64,000 nt of DNA from Trichomonas vaginalis G3 (GCF_026262505.1 NC_067207.1:11500082-11564081); one strand, 5' to 3'. Positions 51,517 to 63,672 are shown, numbered from the stretch's first letter. Numbers and translations are program-made. Notes: generated by a model from the letters alone, not told the origin.

Positions 51517-51541
51517 AAGGGTTCGGGAAGAGGAATAAAAA

Positions 51542-51814
51542 TTAAATTTGGATTGAGTTTAAAAATTCATCTTTATTAAATTCATCTCTTCCAATCAATT
51601 TATTTATTCTATTAAATTCTTTTATTTTTGCTTCACTCAGTTTAAGGATTGAACGGTAAGTTTCTAATTTTTCGATTATTTCTTTCCTCTCTTTATCGTT
51701 TTCAGCCCCACCACATTGCGGCTTCTTTTTGTAATAGCATATTTTTGATTTAATTCTGTTTAGTTTCTTTTTATATTCATTGTCTGGACTCTTGGCTGCT
51801 TTGTTGTCACTCAT
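51542..51814 (-). CDS. Maverick B 90-residue Lys-rich helical protein
   Basis: ATG at 51814 (MSDNKAAKSPDNEYKKKLNR onward). Lys/Glu-rich, with a CYYKKKPQCGG segment and long helices (LETYRSILKLSEAKIKEFNR). Located just downstream of the integrase on the same strand. Not recognised. Confidence 0.45.
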   Translation of the reverse strand: MSDNKAAKSPDNEYKKKLNRIKSKICYYKKKPQCGGAENDKERKEIIEKLETYRSILKLSEAKIKEFNRINKLIGRDEFNKDEFLNSIQI

Positions 51815-51833
51815 TTCTTACGAAATAAAAAAA

Positions 51834-53353
51834 TTAAATATTATTTAAATATAATGGAGTAATAAAATAAATCGGAATTTCTATTAATTTATTGTCAACT
51901 TCAACTAATGTATTGCCGTTAATATATCTAACAAATTCAGCTATTGTGTCAAATCTTCGTCTTCTTTTTGTCATTGATTTATCAGTTTTTCCATAATCGA
52001 GATGAATCAAAACTTTATCCCCTTGTTTAAAATTCATGAGCCCCGAATTAATTTGTTCACGTTTAACATCATTCAACCTTTCCATTTGCTTTCTAATATA
52101 TTCCCATTCTTTTGAAATATCATTTTTCATTTCCACTGGTTTCATGTTTATAGTTCTATGCCATGTATTATTGTAATAATATACTAACTGTTGTATGATG
52201 GAGTCATGATTTCCATCCCAGTATATCTGACCGTTAACCCTAACGCATCTCTAAGAGTTCTCATTACCGCATCAACTATTTTATTATGAAACGTATATGG
52301 AGAGGATGAAAAGAAAAAATTAATTTGTGGGAAATAATGAGCCATAGCTGCCTGAAATCCTTTATCACCATCACCCATGATATTATCTACTCTTTCATGA
52401 TCTAGTAAGTATTGTATAGCTCTTCTTGTTTCCTGTTCTGTTTTCCCTTTCACTGGAATGCAATATAAATATCTAGTGTTAATGTTAATGGCAAATAAAT
52501 AAGTAACGTTTCCTTTTGAATATTCCAGATGATCGATTTCGTATGAATATGGATATGGAGCAAATGAAGGGCGACTAAATTTTTCCTTTAACGGTTGAAT
52601 TTTCGGGTCAATTGGTTTATTTAATATCTTGAAATCCTTTTTAAAATCTTTTTGCTTCTTTAATGTTTGAAATGGATATAATAAAGTGAATGATGAAGGA
52701 TTAACTGAAGGAGGAGGAGGTACTGTCGTTGGAGGTTTTGGTGTTGCAAGTGGTTTAATTTTATCTGCTTTGATTTTGGATTTCATTCCCCCCTTCATTA
52801 ATTCTGGATGTATTCTATTCATTTGTTTTAAATATGCTGTATATAAAGGTTTGATATACTTTCCCGCTTCGAGTTTATGTTGAAGGATGAATTCCAAAAG
52901 TTGATCTTCATTTAAAATTCGGGCTGAATATGGTTTAACTAATGAATCATAAATTAAAGCTTGTGCTTCATTTATGGTCTGAAGGACCTGGGTGTTTTGC
53001 ACCTTTTGTTTTTGTTCCTTTGTTTTTTGCGGCTCATGATTATATAATTTATATAATTCATCAATATCTTCTTCTGTTAATACTTTATTTTTGAAATCTT
53101 TCAATTGTCTAAGTTGTGATTTAGTTTTTTCCTTTGTATATTCATTATTTTTAATTTTGTCTTTAATTTTAGAAATTATTTTATCATGATATTTCAAAAT
53201 TTCATTTTTATAATATGGATAATAATAATCCATATCATCACCCGTTATATTGTTATTATGTTTTTGGAGATATGATTTTAATTCATAATAATTAAGAAAA
53301 TTTTGATTAAGTACTAAATCATCAATTAAATTTTTTAAATCTGTGTTATCCAT
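51834..53353 (-). pseudogene. Maverick B rve-type integrase, broken
   Basis: ATG at 53353 (MDNTDLKNLIDDLVLNQNFL onward). After a Lys-rich N-terminus and a Pro-rich linker, the core has YEIDHLEYSKGNVTYLFAIN, NIMGDGDKGFQAAM and VMRTLRDALGL, the expected rve pattern of Maverick integrases. The C-terminal part includes FKQGDKVLIHLDYGKTDKSM and KRRRRFDTIAEFVRYING, a chromo-like or SH3-like tail. Broken about once. Confidence 0.75.
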
Positions 53354-53478
53354 TTATATAAAAATAAAATAAATGTTTAAGGGTGCCCACCTCTTTGAAT
53401 CATAGTATCAAAACCATTATTTACGGTTCCTTTTGTCTCTTCTGTGGCATTTTATTAAAAATAAAATTTTAAATTGTA

Positions 53479-56400
53479 TTAAATAAATGGCATACAACAT
53501 CCATTTTCACAACATACAGCCTTAGTGTGTGCTCCTGTTAATGCAGTCTTACCGATTGTTAAGCGAGTCATTGACCCGTTTTTAAGTTGTAAATTAATAT
53601 TCTGACCATCAAATATCACTTTATCATTTATTATATCCAAATAATTTTTAGGTGTTAATTGTTTATTTTGTCGTAAACTAACACCTTTCATTTTTTGTGC
53701 AATCTTTTTAAAATCACTTCCATCAATTGAACCGTTGAATGATGTATAACACTTAGGGCATAAAGCAACCATGTTATCACCTTGTTTCTCAATTGCTAAA
53801 CCCAATAACTTCTTCTCATGTGCTTTTTCTTCAGCTTTATTCTTTAATTTAGGTTTAAATTTCTCATCAAAACAGAAGAAATCAAATGGTGCGAATTTGA
53901 AAATGTTTTTATCATAAAATTGTTTATCGGTAACAATTGCTTGAAATGCTTGAGTGTTAGGAAGATTTGGGTCGCCAGCGATTGCCCAATAAGATGAATC
54001 AGTATCACCTTCAATGAAATGAAAACGATTAACATTCAAGCATTTATACATAAAATCATAAATGAAAACCAAATACCAGTATTTAGCATTATCTAAAGTG
54101 AAGAATGCCTCTTGTAAACATGTATCACATCTATAAAATCTATCTTTAAGCATCACTTGATATGTATCTTCACCTATTTCTCTTATGTTTTTAAACTTAT
54201 TTGACATACATGCAACGCGTGCCTTCTGTGCATTCATTATTTTAGTCTTTGCGTAATTTGTGTATTCATTGCATCATAACCATATGATCCATTAAGTGAA
54301 ATCTTGCAAAATAAACTTTTTCCTTTATTTCCTTCTAATTCAGCCTTTTGTCTTTCGTTCATAAATTTGTTCGCAAATTCATTAAAACAAGTGTTTTTAG
54401 TAAATGTTAAAATTGATTGAATGTCATCAATGATAAAATGAAATCTGTCTATTAGATACCAAAGATAATAAGAAGAAAATGGTTGATATTGGTTGTGTGT
54501 TGATGCTAACTGAGTTAATTTCCTCTGTTTCTGGTCAACCGGTAGATTGTTTGATTTCATGTAATTATACATAAAACTGCCAATTGTTTTTTCATCTGTG
54601 ATAATATCTAAGTTTCTTATTATCGGTAAAAAGTTTATGTAATCATTAATGTATTTTTCATCAATGTGACCCTTTACTTCAGCCACGAATAAAGTATTTC
54701 TTTCTTAATTATTCCCAGTGCTTTTGCTTTCTTTGTTGCTGTATCACAAATGATAACACCATTCAATCTTCCCGGCATATACATTTTATGGTCAGTATAT
54801 TGAATGAAATCATGAGGATTAGATGAAAATGATGAAGGATATAATGAATTAAAATCAACACCAACGAAATGAGTCATAATGTTGGTGGTGTCCTCATTTG
54901 ATACAGTTTTAGTTTCTGGATTATATGCAAGTTTATTAATGTGCGTGATTCCTTTAAGATTTACTCTATGTTGAACATTTGATAAACCACCAGTAATTCC
55001 ATACGGAGAATGTGATAAGCTTCAACTGAATCTAAAGTCATTGGTAAATTATTTTTTAATGCATAATTTCTTAAATTGATTCTTAAACGTTGAACATCTT
55101 CATCTTTATTTGATTTTACGACATTGCAATAACAACACATTAACTGACAATTTTCTTTGGTATGTGGTTTTCATTATCGATTCTATCCAATGTTGGTTTA
55201 TTTGCATATGTAAACGCTTTACCACACATTTTGCATTTAGATGAAAGGATTAAATCGTGATAGTATTGAAAATCATCCATTGAAACATTATTTTAGTATC
55301 CCTTTCTGCTTTTTCATCTTGTTTCTTATATGATTCAATTTTATATTTCCAATACTTTTTCGTTAATTCAAAACTTGATTCTATCTCTTCCTCGGGATAT
55401 TTTTCATTAGGATTAAAGTCTTTATATGCTAAAGCGTAACGAATCATTGAAGCATTCAATGATAAAGAAAGATTATGAAGCGTGTCAATTTTATAAACAA
55501 ATGTTTCTTCAATAATTTTATCGATTGGGTCAATCATAATTTCAACATCTTTATTGCAATAATGAATAAAATATTCTAATCTATTCTTAAAATTTTTAGC
55601 ATCATTGAGATATATTTGATAATCACTATCTGATATAGTTTCTTGAGTTAATGCTGAATAAAATGAATCTTCGTGAATGGTTCCTCTTTATATAATTTCT
55701 TCTTCGTAATTTTCCCATGTGATGAATTGATAAGGGAAAAAGGATTTAACACGTGATTTATTGTTTCCGAAATCTTGAGTGAATTGGTCTAATGTCCCAC
55801 CCGCTATATAATTTCTGATGTCAATAAATCTCAATTCATATGAATTTTTTTCTTTACAATGATTTGCTTAAATTGTGAAGATGAACCCAGCATTGATTTT
55901 ATTTTCCATTTTGCAGTGTTTAAATCACGAAGAATTAAATTTAAATCAAACTTTCCCGAATTAAAACCTATGATATTCACTTTATTGAATTCCTCATCTA
56001 GAAGTTCTTTAAATGCTTCCTTCTGTTTTTCATTTAATGTATGAGACAAAGTCCCCCGTTTGCGACTTCAATAATTCATTGTATTGACTCATATTTGATT
56101 CAACAACTAAAAGAACAGGTTGAAAATAAAAACTCAATCCAATCAGAAATAAAAGAATCACTCGAAGTTAAGCAAAAATTTCCTCGTATATGTTTTATCG
56201 TTTAATTTAACCGTTGATGATACCATGAATGGTTTTAAGTAAGCATTCAAAGTTGCACACTCAGAAAGTTGTAATTTTCTTTAGTCTCTAATGTTTCAAA
56301 GTCAAAAGTAATATAATATCTTGTCGGTTTATAATATTTCTGCAAATTGTGAGCTAATAACCACTGATATATCTTCTGTTTCGTAATATGTGGTGCATAT

Positions 56401-56935
56401 GGTTGCTGGTCTTTTGCAAACTGAACGTCTTGAATTAATCTTCCATTATTTTCTTTACATTTCTCACAATGCTTTAAAAATCTTCTTTGGTTTTTCCTTT
56501 CTGGATCATCACGGATAGAATAAACTTCTTCTTTACAAATGGACAAACTCTATAGCCGGTGAGTGCTTCAACGTCTGTTATTCTGTCAGCGTGAAGTTTT
56601 CCACATGGACTCTGTGTTAATAAAATATTTACTGTTTCAAATTCTGGATCTATCATTATTGATTCCACTAATGGAAAGTCTACCTTATTTATGTCCACGT
56701 CTTCTGGTTGAGGATCAAAATAATAGAAATCAATATTAACATTTAACATTCTCGCTAATCTCTCACTTTCTGATGAAATGTCAAACCCTTCATATGCATC
56801 TATTGCTTCATTTAAATAGCTTCTACGAGTTTTAGGATTAGCACCATCAGGAATGTTATAGAAGCGTTTAAATAACCTTCTACCTTCTGCTCTAATTTGA
56901 TTATCATTCATTTTAGCTGTTCCGTTTTTGTTCAT
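53479..56935 (-). pseudogene. Maverick B protein-primed DNA polymerase B, heavily broken
   Basis: ATG at 56935 (MNKNGTAKMNDNQIRAEGRR onward). Motif A FVGVDFNSLYPSSFSSN, motif B FCKISLNGSYGYDAMN and motif C HFIEGDTDSSYWAIAG are all present. An exonuclease-type YYITFDFETLE occurs in the N-terminal half. The C-terminal part has a cysteine pair region (MVALCPKCYTSFNG). Same family as the Maverick A polymerase but clearly diverged. About six or seven breaks. Confidence 0.85.
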
Positions 56936-56984
56936 TTATGTAAGAATAAAAAATTAAAAAATAAATAAAAATAAAGTTTATTTT

Positions 56985-58092
56985 TTAAAGCCCATAAAAT
57001 GAATTAAGAACACATAAATTTTTATCATCTGCGACGTGACGAATACATTTTAATTTACTCAAGAATGCGTACCCTGATACATTAAATCTAATTCCTGTCT
57101 TATTTAATTTCACAACTTTGAAAAGGAAAGTATGAATAGCTATAAAATGATGAGAAGATGTTTTATGGGTTGCTTCCATTTTTTCTGAAATAAATGAATA
57201 AATATAATGCTTATACGTTTTCATATCTTTTATATTCTTAATAACGAATGGTATAGACCTTTCCACTTCGTCTTCCTTCGGTGCTGTTACTTTCATATGA
57301 AACATTATTGGTATCTTCAATAATGAAACCACAATCACACAAAATTTTATAGGTTCCAATGGTTTCTTTTGATATTTTATCTAATAAATCAAAAACTTTA
57401 TCAACACCTGTGCATTTATTTAAATAATAATTTGTGTAAATATCATGATCTTCTTTCTTAATCGTATTAGTTGCATATGTCACGTTTTTAAGAGCTTTTT
57501 TGAATTTTTCGGAATCTAAAGGTGGTGAAAGTAAGATACAGGGGTATTCTTCATTATCAATAAATTGTAACTTATGTTTACGAATAAATTTAGTACCTTC
57601 TTCTGAAAGTGTTTCGTCTATTTCACCATCTAATAAATTTTGTGTTGATTCTGAGACATAATTTTTATATCTTTCTTCATGAGATTTCTGAACTTCTGAT
57701 TCTGAAGCTGGGATATTCATTAAACCCTCTACTTCATTTTCATTATATTTTTCAACTTCTCTTAATCCCTTAATTTTTTCATCTATTTCATCTCTTATTT
57801 TTTTCAGTCTTTCAATTTCATTGTATTCATCATCTTTAATCCGTTCTTCATAATATTCAGGGAAAACATCAGGTTCTTTAGGTTTTTCTTCTTCAGATGT
57901 GGGATATAAGAAATTTATAACATCATCTTTATTCATTTTTCCATCATAATCTAAATCATTTAATAACTCCGCGAATTTTTTACAATTTCTTAAATAATAT
58001 TTATCAAATTCATAACCCACCTCCTCTAATATATCCTTTATTTCCTCGTTTGTGAATCCTAATTTTTTAACGTTGTTAGTTTTGACGCTCAT
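56985..58092 (-). pseudogene. Maverick B large hydrophilic gene, unknown, broken
   Basis: ATG at 58092 (MSVKTNNVKKLGFTNEEIKD onward). First third is helical and acidic with an EF-hand-like DLDYDGKMNKDDVINFL, followed by a Glu/Lys coiled coil (IERLKKIRDEIDEKIKGLRE). Later part has HKTSSHHFIAIHTFLFKVVK. No protease or enzyme motif could be identified. Placed between PolB and the TIR-linked gene. Broken about once. Confidence 0.45.
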
Positions 58093-58174
58093 TTCATACA
58101 AAATAAAAAAATAAAATAATAAACATAACTAAGTTTGAATTTTTCGTAAGACATGAATTTTTAAAGTTTATTTT

Positions 58175-58555
58175 TTATTCATGAAAATAATTATTTCTAA
58201 TTTCTTTTACACTCTCGTATATACTAGATTTAAAGAATTCAGAACATTTCCCATAATCTCCTAAATGTTTTCTTATCCCTAACGTGTGCCAGTTATTATA
58301 TGAAACTGAATAAACTTTATCTTTATCTTTACACCTTTCATCACTTCCAATATATTTATATCTCAGTTTTGATTTAGTATTTTCATATTCATTAACGTTT
58401 AATAATTCACAGTCTTCCTTTTTAAATAAATGTTTTATGTATTCAGGATTAACAATTCTATAATATTGCTTCCCTTTAAATCTTTGAATATAAACAGGAA
58501 CACCATCCTCTAAAATTCGATAATCTATTTTATCTGGTTTTACTTGTTGGGTCAT
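58175..58555 (-). CDS. Maverick B TIR-linked gene, full copy
   Basis: 126 codons, ATG at 58555 (MTQQVKPDKIDYRILEDGVP onward), looking whole. Tyr/Lys-rich compact protein (KQYYRIVNPEYIKHLFKKED). The start lies 9 bp inside the right TIR boundary, so the TIR supplies its promoter. The C-terminus is shared with the short ORF at 43042-43164. Function unknown; its position mirrors the TIR gene of Maverick A, though the sequences are not visibly related. Confidence 0.55.
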   Translation of the reverse strand: MTQQVKPDKIDYRILEDGVPVYIQRFKGKQYYRIVNPEYIKHLFKKEDCELLNVNEYENTKSKLRYKYIGSDERCKDKDKVYSVSYNNWHTLGIRKHLGDYGKCSEFFKSSIYESVKEIRNNYFHE

Positions 58556-58563
58556 TTATGTAA

Positions 58564-58693
58564 GAATAAAAAAATAAATTATTTTAAAAATAACTTTAAT
58601 TTTTTTAATGGTTTATAAATAAATATATTTTAATGCATCGTCTATATATAGATGTAACAAAAAAAGTCACAAAACCCATCATATCCTACTACT
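58564..58693. repeat. Right TIR of Maverick B
   Basis: Complement of 42889-43018, ending CATATCCTACTACT at 58693. Confidence 0.85.
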
Positions 58694-58699
58694 ATCAAG
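58694..58699. repeat. Right target-site duplication of Maverick B (ATCAAG)
   Basis: Direct repeat of 42883-42888. Confidence 0.88.
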
Positions 58700-59608
58700 T
58701 TATTTTTTCTGGATAAGATATTATATGGATAATTGGATAGAAAATACAATTATATAATCTTGTACCTGGTTTAATTAAGCTAATTGTCATCAGAAACTTG
58801 TAATTTTTATGAATTTCAGATTTTCTTTTCATTACTGCTTTTCTTAATAAGTCATGTTCTTATTTACGTTATAAAGTATGGTATTTACAAATATCAAGTT
58901 ATCATGTTTTTTGAGAAATTATGAGAAACAAACAAAAATGAAAAAGATAGGAATAGCAATGAATAGTGATGTGGGTATAGAAAATGTAAGAGATATGAAT
59001 GCAAAGCAATCAGTATTTAGGATATTGACCATAGATTTCGAAAAAAAAAATGCTGCATATTGAGCGAAAACTATGATTATATTATAAGGCTGTCATTTAA
59101 AGCATAATGAAACTATTCCCTTTTCATTTTAATCGAATAAGATAGTAAAGATTTTTGAATTAGCTAGAAACTGATGAGATGTTTTCACAAATCAGATTTT
59201 TAATCTCTATAATGCATAATTCACTCAATATCTCAATTTTGATATTGCGAGATATTTTTGCTATCGGTTTCGCAATTTTGACACAATAGCAAGAGGGTTC
59301 TATAAGCATTATTATCAACGTAGAATCTGAATATCATATCAGAAAATGTCGCAAATCTGACATTTACCCGACCAAATAGCAAAAATAATTGAATACTTTT
59401 CGCAAAAACTTTAAAAATCGATAAAAATACGAAATATAGATATTAAAGAGACTTTTTATATAATATTCATAAAGATTTTCCAAAAAATATGATACCGCAA
59501 AATTAAAAAAGTGACGTCTTGAGTGGAGTCAAAGGTCGAAATTGCTAGCTAAATGTTTTTTTAGCGAAATTGCGTATTGTACGTTTTTTTCGCAAAACGA
59601 AACCCTTA

Positions 59609-61577
59609 TTACAAGATAATTAAAATATATGACCTCATTATAAATTAATTTTAACTCTAGATAATTGAGAAAGCTACAAATTGTTTCTAAATCTTGAAAT
59701 TATTCGATGTCAATCTAATTTTTCTTGTTATAGTCTACTTCTATGGTGTACAGGTTGTCATAATTACTATTTTAAAGTGTAAAACATGCTTATATCAATC
59801 AGGACGTTAAAATGGAAAAGTACATACCAAGCAAATGTTTGGATTTATATGCGACAGCCTTTTTAATGGATGTGACAAAGCGTTTCAATATAGATTTTGA
59901 TTAAAGCATAACTGCAAATTATAATTTGACTTTATATGTACCAATAATAATGGCAATTATGAGTTTTTTTATATAAATTATATCACACCGCTTCTAGTAA
60001 TTTTTAGCTTAAGCATATCATCGGCTAATTTTCAAAAAAAAAGAATTTCAAATTTTAATCCAAATTCTTTTCTTAAAATTCACAATCAAATTACAGCTTA
60101 TCTTTAATAGTCTTATTCATTCTATGCTTTTTTTTCGGCTCCATAAAAGTCATAAATTTTTCCATCATAAATTTGTTAGAAATTGGGTTACCATTGCCAA
60201 ACATTTGGATAGAAAAAGCCCAATAAATTATACCCAAAGCATCCAAACATGAAGATATCATATAAGAAATATAGTTTAATTCAGTAATTCCCTAAAATCT
60301 AAAATGTTTAAGAACGTTTGTTCAATATCTTACAATCTAATTCACAGATTTAGCATATGTACTACGTATCAAATATACAATGTGATCTCTCAATAAGCTT
60401 AGAAGGTTAATTATTAAAATTAAATAAAATTCTACAATTAGCGAAAAATAATACGGCAGATAATATGCTTATAGGTAAAGAAATTCAAAGAGCATTCCTT
60501 AAATTTTTTCGAAATTTATCAAAACTCGAAGGTAAATCATCGAGTGATATGCGAAAAAAACTTTTTTATTCTATTAATGATAATAAATATATTAGCCATA
60601 TTAAAACTTTTCATTTTTTAAAACTCATAGAAATACGTTTGATATTCTTCATTAAGAACATATAAAAACGAGTATAATTATCATAATCTGTTAATTTACA
60701 ATATAAATGCTTTTCTGCTTGTAGTAAATATCAAATAAGAAAATAATAACATTATAAATTTTTCAAATAAGAATATATTATCTAGCATCTAAGCATGAAG
60801 ATATTTAGAATTTGGATATCTAAATTCTGCTTAGATTACTTTCAAAATATAAGTCAATAATCTTTGATTTTATTAAACGCTAATATTGGATAGTATATTT
60901 TCACAATTTAATTGTAGTTAGATAAATGATAATTCATGTAACTCATTGATTTCGATCAAAAGTTATATTCACCTTGTTAAAAAAAATAAAAAAAAAAAAC
61001 TGGGTGCTTACTGATTTGAACATATTGCCTTTGAACCCCACGACATAACCAGTAGGCTAAACGTACAGTGATTTTTTTTATAAATTCTAGTATAAAATAC
61101 TTCCCGCAGGGCATTTGTTTAATTATTTCACATTCTGATGACATAATTTTTAATATCATAGATAATGAAAGCGAAAAATATATAAAAATCGACAAACATG
61201 TTATAATGAATTGAGAGCTTTACGTGTCAAAAAACACATTTCATACTGATTTCTATAAAAGGTATCTTTATTATAGAAGTGTAAGCTATATCTGTTTGTT
61301 TTTTTATTATAACAAATTCAAAATTCTCTTATAAGGATTAGATGAAATCTGTATTACTAAATCATTAGCTAAATGAAGGTTCAAATAGAAAGTAAATATC
61401 AATTTATATGATACTGAAACCAAATAGTTCTTTTAATAAAAGATAACACGCTGAAAATTATTGAGTATTTGCAAATCTCAAAAATCTATTGGTGAATTTG
61501 GCTCAACTTTTAAAATTATAACATCCATATCAAATCATAAAAGCAGACAAAAATTAAAGCCAAACCTATCGGCCAAT
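59609..61577. other. AT-rich gene-free stretch beyond the stack
   Basis: No convincing gene. A 66-codon frame at 60465-60665 is AT-rich and probably chance. A tRNA-like unit (61003-61085) is entered separately. Confidence 0.5.
61003..61085 (-). repeat. tRNA-like pol III unit (minus strand)
   Basis: On the minus strand TTTAGCCTACTGGTTA is a good A box. TGTTCAAATCA, about 40 bases later, fits a B box, and a long T tract (below 61001) follows. The acceptor stem is not clear, so a tRNA-derived repeat is more likely than a working tRNA. A similar unit lies at 10257 on the plus strand. Confidence 0.35.
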
Positions 61578-61826
61578 TTTTTTTGATATTTTGATTTTTG
61601 AGGTATACTTTTAAAAGTGGATTTAAAGCACTGATGAAAAAACATTAACTTCTGTCGTTATGATTATTGATTTAGACAATAATGATTTTAATCTTTGATT
61701 ATCAAAACACTAAAGTCATCTTTTTAACATTTGCTTGGTAGCATTAACTCAAGTCTAAAGTACTATTTTATGTGGCACTCTTAGAATTTTTGTATTCATT
61801 GTACACGCTGAAATAGTACCATTAAA
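61578..61826 (-). repeat. Right arm of the distant 250-bp inverted repeat
   Basis: Reverse complement of 13000-13249. Just outside it (61827-61865) the complement reads GTGACCAAACTATTTTTGAA, which resembles mariner-type termini. Confidence 0.7.
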
Positions 61827-61865
61827 GTTATGGCGGACTTTCAAAAATAGTTTGGTCACCTTTCT

Positions 61866-62538
61866 GAAAATAATAAGAGTCAATATTTTATAGCTTTTAT
61901 CAAAGGAACAAAGACAAAATTGCTTTCAAGTCTCAAATTTGAATAAATATTATAGCAATTTCATGTTTTAATTTTTTTCGATAATTGTTATAAGGAGTAA
62001 TGGTTGATTTGACTAAAGATGAAATTGCACATTAATAAGTGATCATTTTTTCATCATTAATAAGTTATTTTACGCCCACTAACAAATTGAAAAAGGAAAT
62101 TTTACAATATTCTTTAAATTAAATGGCGAATTATTGATTTTAAAAATGTAGCTAGTATTTTCAAATAATTACTTTGGCTGGGAAGTTTTTAGTCTCTACA
62201 CTATTTCAATATAAGCTCCATTTTTAAACAGTTTTTAAAAATCGAGCATTGAAAAGTGTGATGAGACTTTGCAATTAAAAAAATTGAGAAAGATGAAAAA
62301 AGAATCTAACAAAGTACTTAGAAAATGACAAAAAAATTGAAACACATATTCAAAATTTAAATATTGTCCAAAACATCATCATTTTATCATATTCATTATA
62401 TTGCGGATGTTGTTAAAATTTGAGAATGAGAATTGATAACCCTTAACATAACGATTTGAGAAGTGGTCAATTTAAATATTTGAAAGATTTACATTTACTG
62501 AATTTTTTCCCAAACATCTTTTATTTTACAATTTTTTG
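61866..62538. other. Intergenic, no gene seen
   Basis: AT-rich spacer before the Myb-like gene. Nothing of note. Confidence 0.5.
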
Positions 62539-63672
62539 ATGAGTGAATGCAAATGTAGTTTAGAATTTGAATATAGCAAAATATACCCAATTGCAATGAT
62601 TCAAGTACCAGAAGTTCTTGAACAGGATTTGCTGGTTATAAGCTCATCTGCAGAATATTTAGAACAAGAGTTACCTGGGTATACGCCGGAGCAAATATGG
62701 ATTGGATTTGAGCGTTGTGGATATGATCCACAACCTGTACCACAATATATCAAAAGCGGAGGTAATTTGGAAGTTTTACCATTCCATTTGAAAACAAAAG
62801 ATTGGAATGAGATTTCGCCATGCAGACAGAGTGCCATAAGGGTAATGTACTACAACCCAAATGCATTCTTTTATCGAAATAGACCTCCTGGAGAGGAACC
62901 TATGTTCGGTCCCTGGTCAGAAGAAGAAGAAATCGCATTCCACGATCGTTTACAACTCTTCAAAGCATTTGGAATCGCAGAGAAACATTGGGGTATATTT
63001 GCTGCCACACAAAAAAGATTTGGTTATACTTGTGCTTCGCATTATAAAAAAGATTATGATCCGTTACGATTTAAAGATCGTCCAAAGCCGGAAATTCCGA
63101 ATATTCCAAAAGACCAAATACTAGAATATCTCAGAAAAGAAGCTTTCGATATCGTAGTCGCTTGTATCAAAAATGCCGGGCAGTCAAAAGCGCAAATAAT
63201 TTCCAGATCTACAAATCAGACAATTCCTTCAAAACCAAAAATTCGAAATAGAACAGAGAAACTAGAAATTACTTCAAATATTTTACTGGAAGATGATGAT
63301 CCAATTATCTCCAGGCGACAATATCAAGAAAAACAACTGAACAAGACGCAGGAGGTTATTAGTGAACCATCTGCCGATATGAATCTCGGAATATTGTCTT
63401 CGTGCTCTTCAGATACTCCGAAAAACGAAAAAGAGCAAAAGTCCATAAACTTGGCTTTAGGAGCAAAGGATATGGTTACAGGATTACCTATGAGAACTCC
63501 AATGGTTAACCGCGACGGTTTTGTCCTCGATAAAAATACATGGCTTCAAATAGTCACTGGGCGTATAAAATGCCCATTTGACATTACTACTCTTTCGATA
63601 GACGATTTAACTGAAGTTACCAATGAGAATTTTGATAGACTTAGTCCATATATTATGAATATTGTTTTCTAA
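62539..63672 (+). CDS. Myb/SANT-domain DNA-binding protein
   Basis: 377 codons, first ATG at 62539 (MSECKCSLEFEYSKIYPIAM). A SANT/Myb repeat lies at about residues 126-175: GPWSEEEEIAFHDRLQLFKA, then a tryptophan in the third-helix region (KHWGIFAATQKRFG) and a basic YTCASHYKKDY end. The rest is low-complexity and Ser/Glu/Lys-rich, with a compact C-terminal block (DGFVLDKNTWLQIVTGRIKC). Trichomonads have very many single-repeat Myb-like proteins, most of unknown target. A transcription-factor role is likely but inferred. It lies outside the transposon stack and has host-like codon use. Confidence 0.75.
   Translation: MSECKCSLEFEYSKIYPIAMIQVPEVLEQDLLVISSSAEYLEQELPGYTPEQIWIGFERCGYDPQPVPQYIKSGGNLEVLPFHLKTKDWNEISPCRQSAIRVMYYNPNAFFYRNRPPGEEPMFGPWSEEEEIAFHDRLQLFKAFGIAEKHWGIFAATQKRFGYTCASHYKKDYDPLRFKDRPKPEIPNIPKDQILEYLRKEAFDIVVACIKNAGQSKAQIISRSTNQTIPSKPKIRNRTEKLEITSNILLEDDDPIISRRQYQEKQLNKTQEVISEPSADMNLGILSSCSSDTPKNEKEQKSINLALGAKDMVTGLPMRTPMVNRDGFVLDKNTWLQIVTGRIKCPFDITTLSIDDLTEVTNENFDRLSPYIMNIVF

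Larger units (their letters stand above)
42889..58693. mobile_element. Maverick/Polinton B, 15.8 kb, ends intact, genes broken
   Basis: Begins AGTAGTAGGATATGATGGG and ends with its complement, CT last, with a 6-bp target duplication. The TIR is about 130 bp and nearly identical. Cargo: packaging ATPase, PolB, integrase, capsid-like protein, fibre-like protein and several small genes. Left half is mostly plus strand, right half minus strand. It lacks the KilA-N and helicase genes of A. Roughly fifteen to twenty breaks in the large genes; ATPase and several small genes look whole. Recent insertion by TIR identity, but a fossil. Confidence 0.92.
42741..59608. mobile_element. Small TA-flanked DNA transposon, split by Maverick B
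   Basis: Left end AAGGGTTTCGTTTTGC (after TA at 42741-42742) matches the right end GCAAAACGAAACCCTT (59591-59606, then TA). Without Maverick B the element is about 1.1 kb and has no convincing gene. A 61-codon frame at 58878-59063 is weak. TA duplication and short TIRs fit a Tc1/mariner-like non-autonomous element. It is inserted at or just beyond the right tip of the integrase transposon. Confidence 0.6.

Noticed and set aside
53378-53400. Second copy of the nested MITE terminus (TTTAAGGGTGCCCA)
   Set aside because: Only about ten bases match and no partner terminus is nearby; probably chance.
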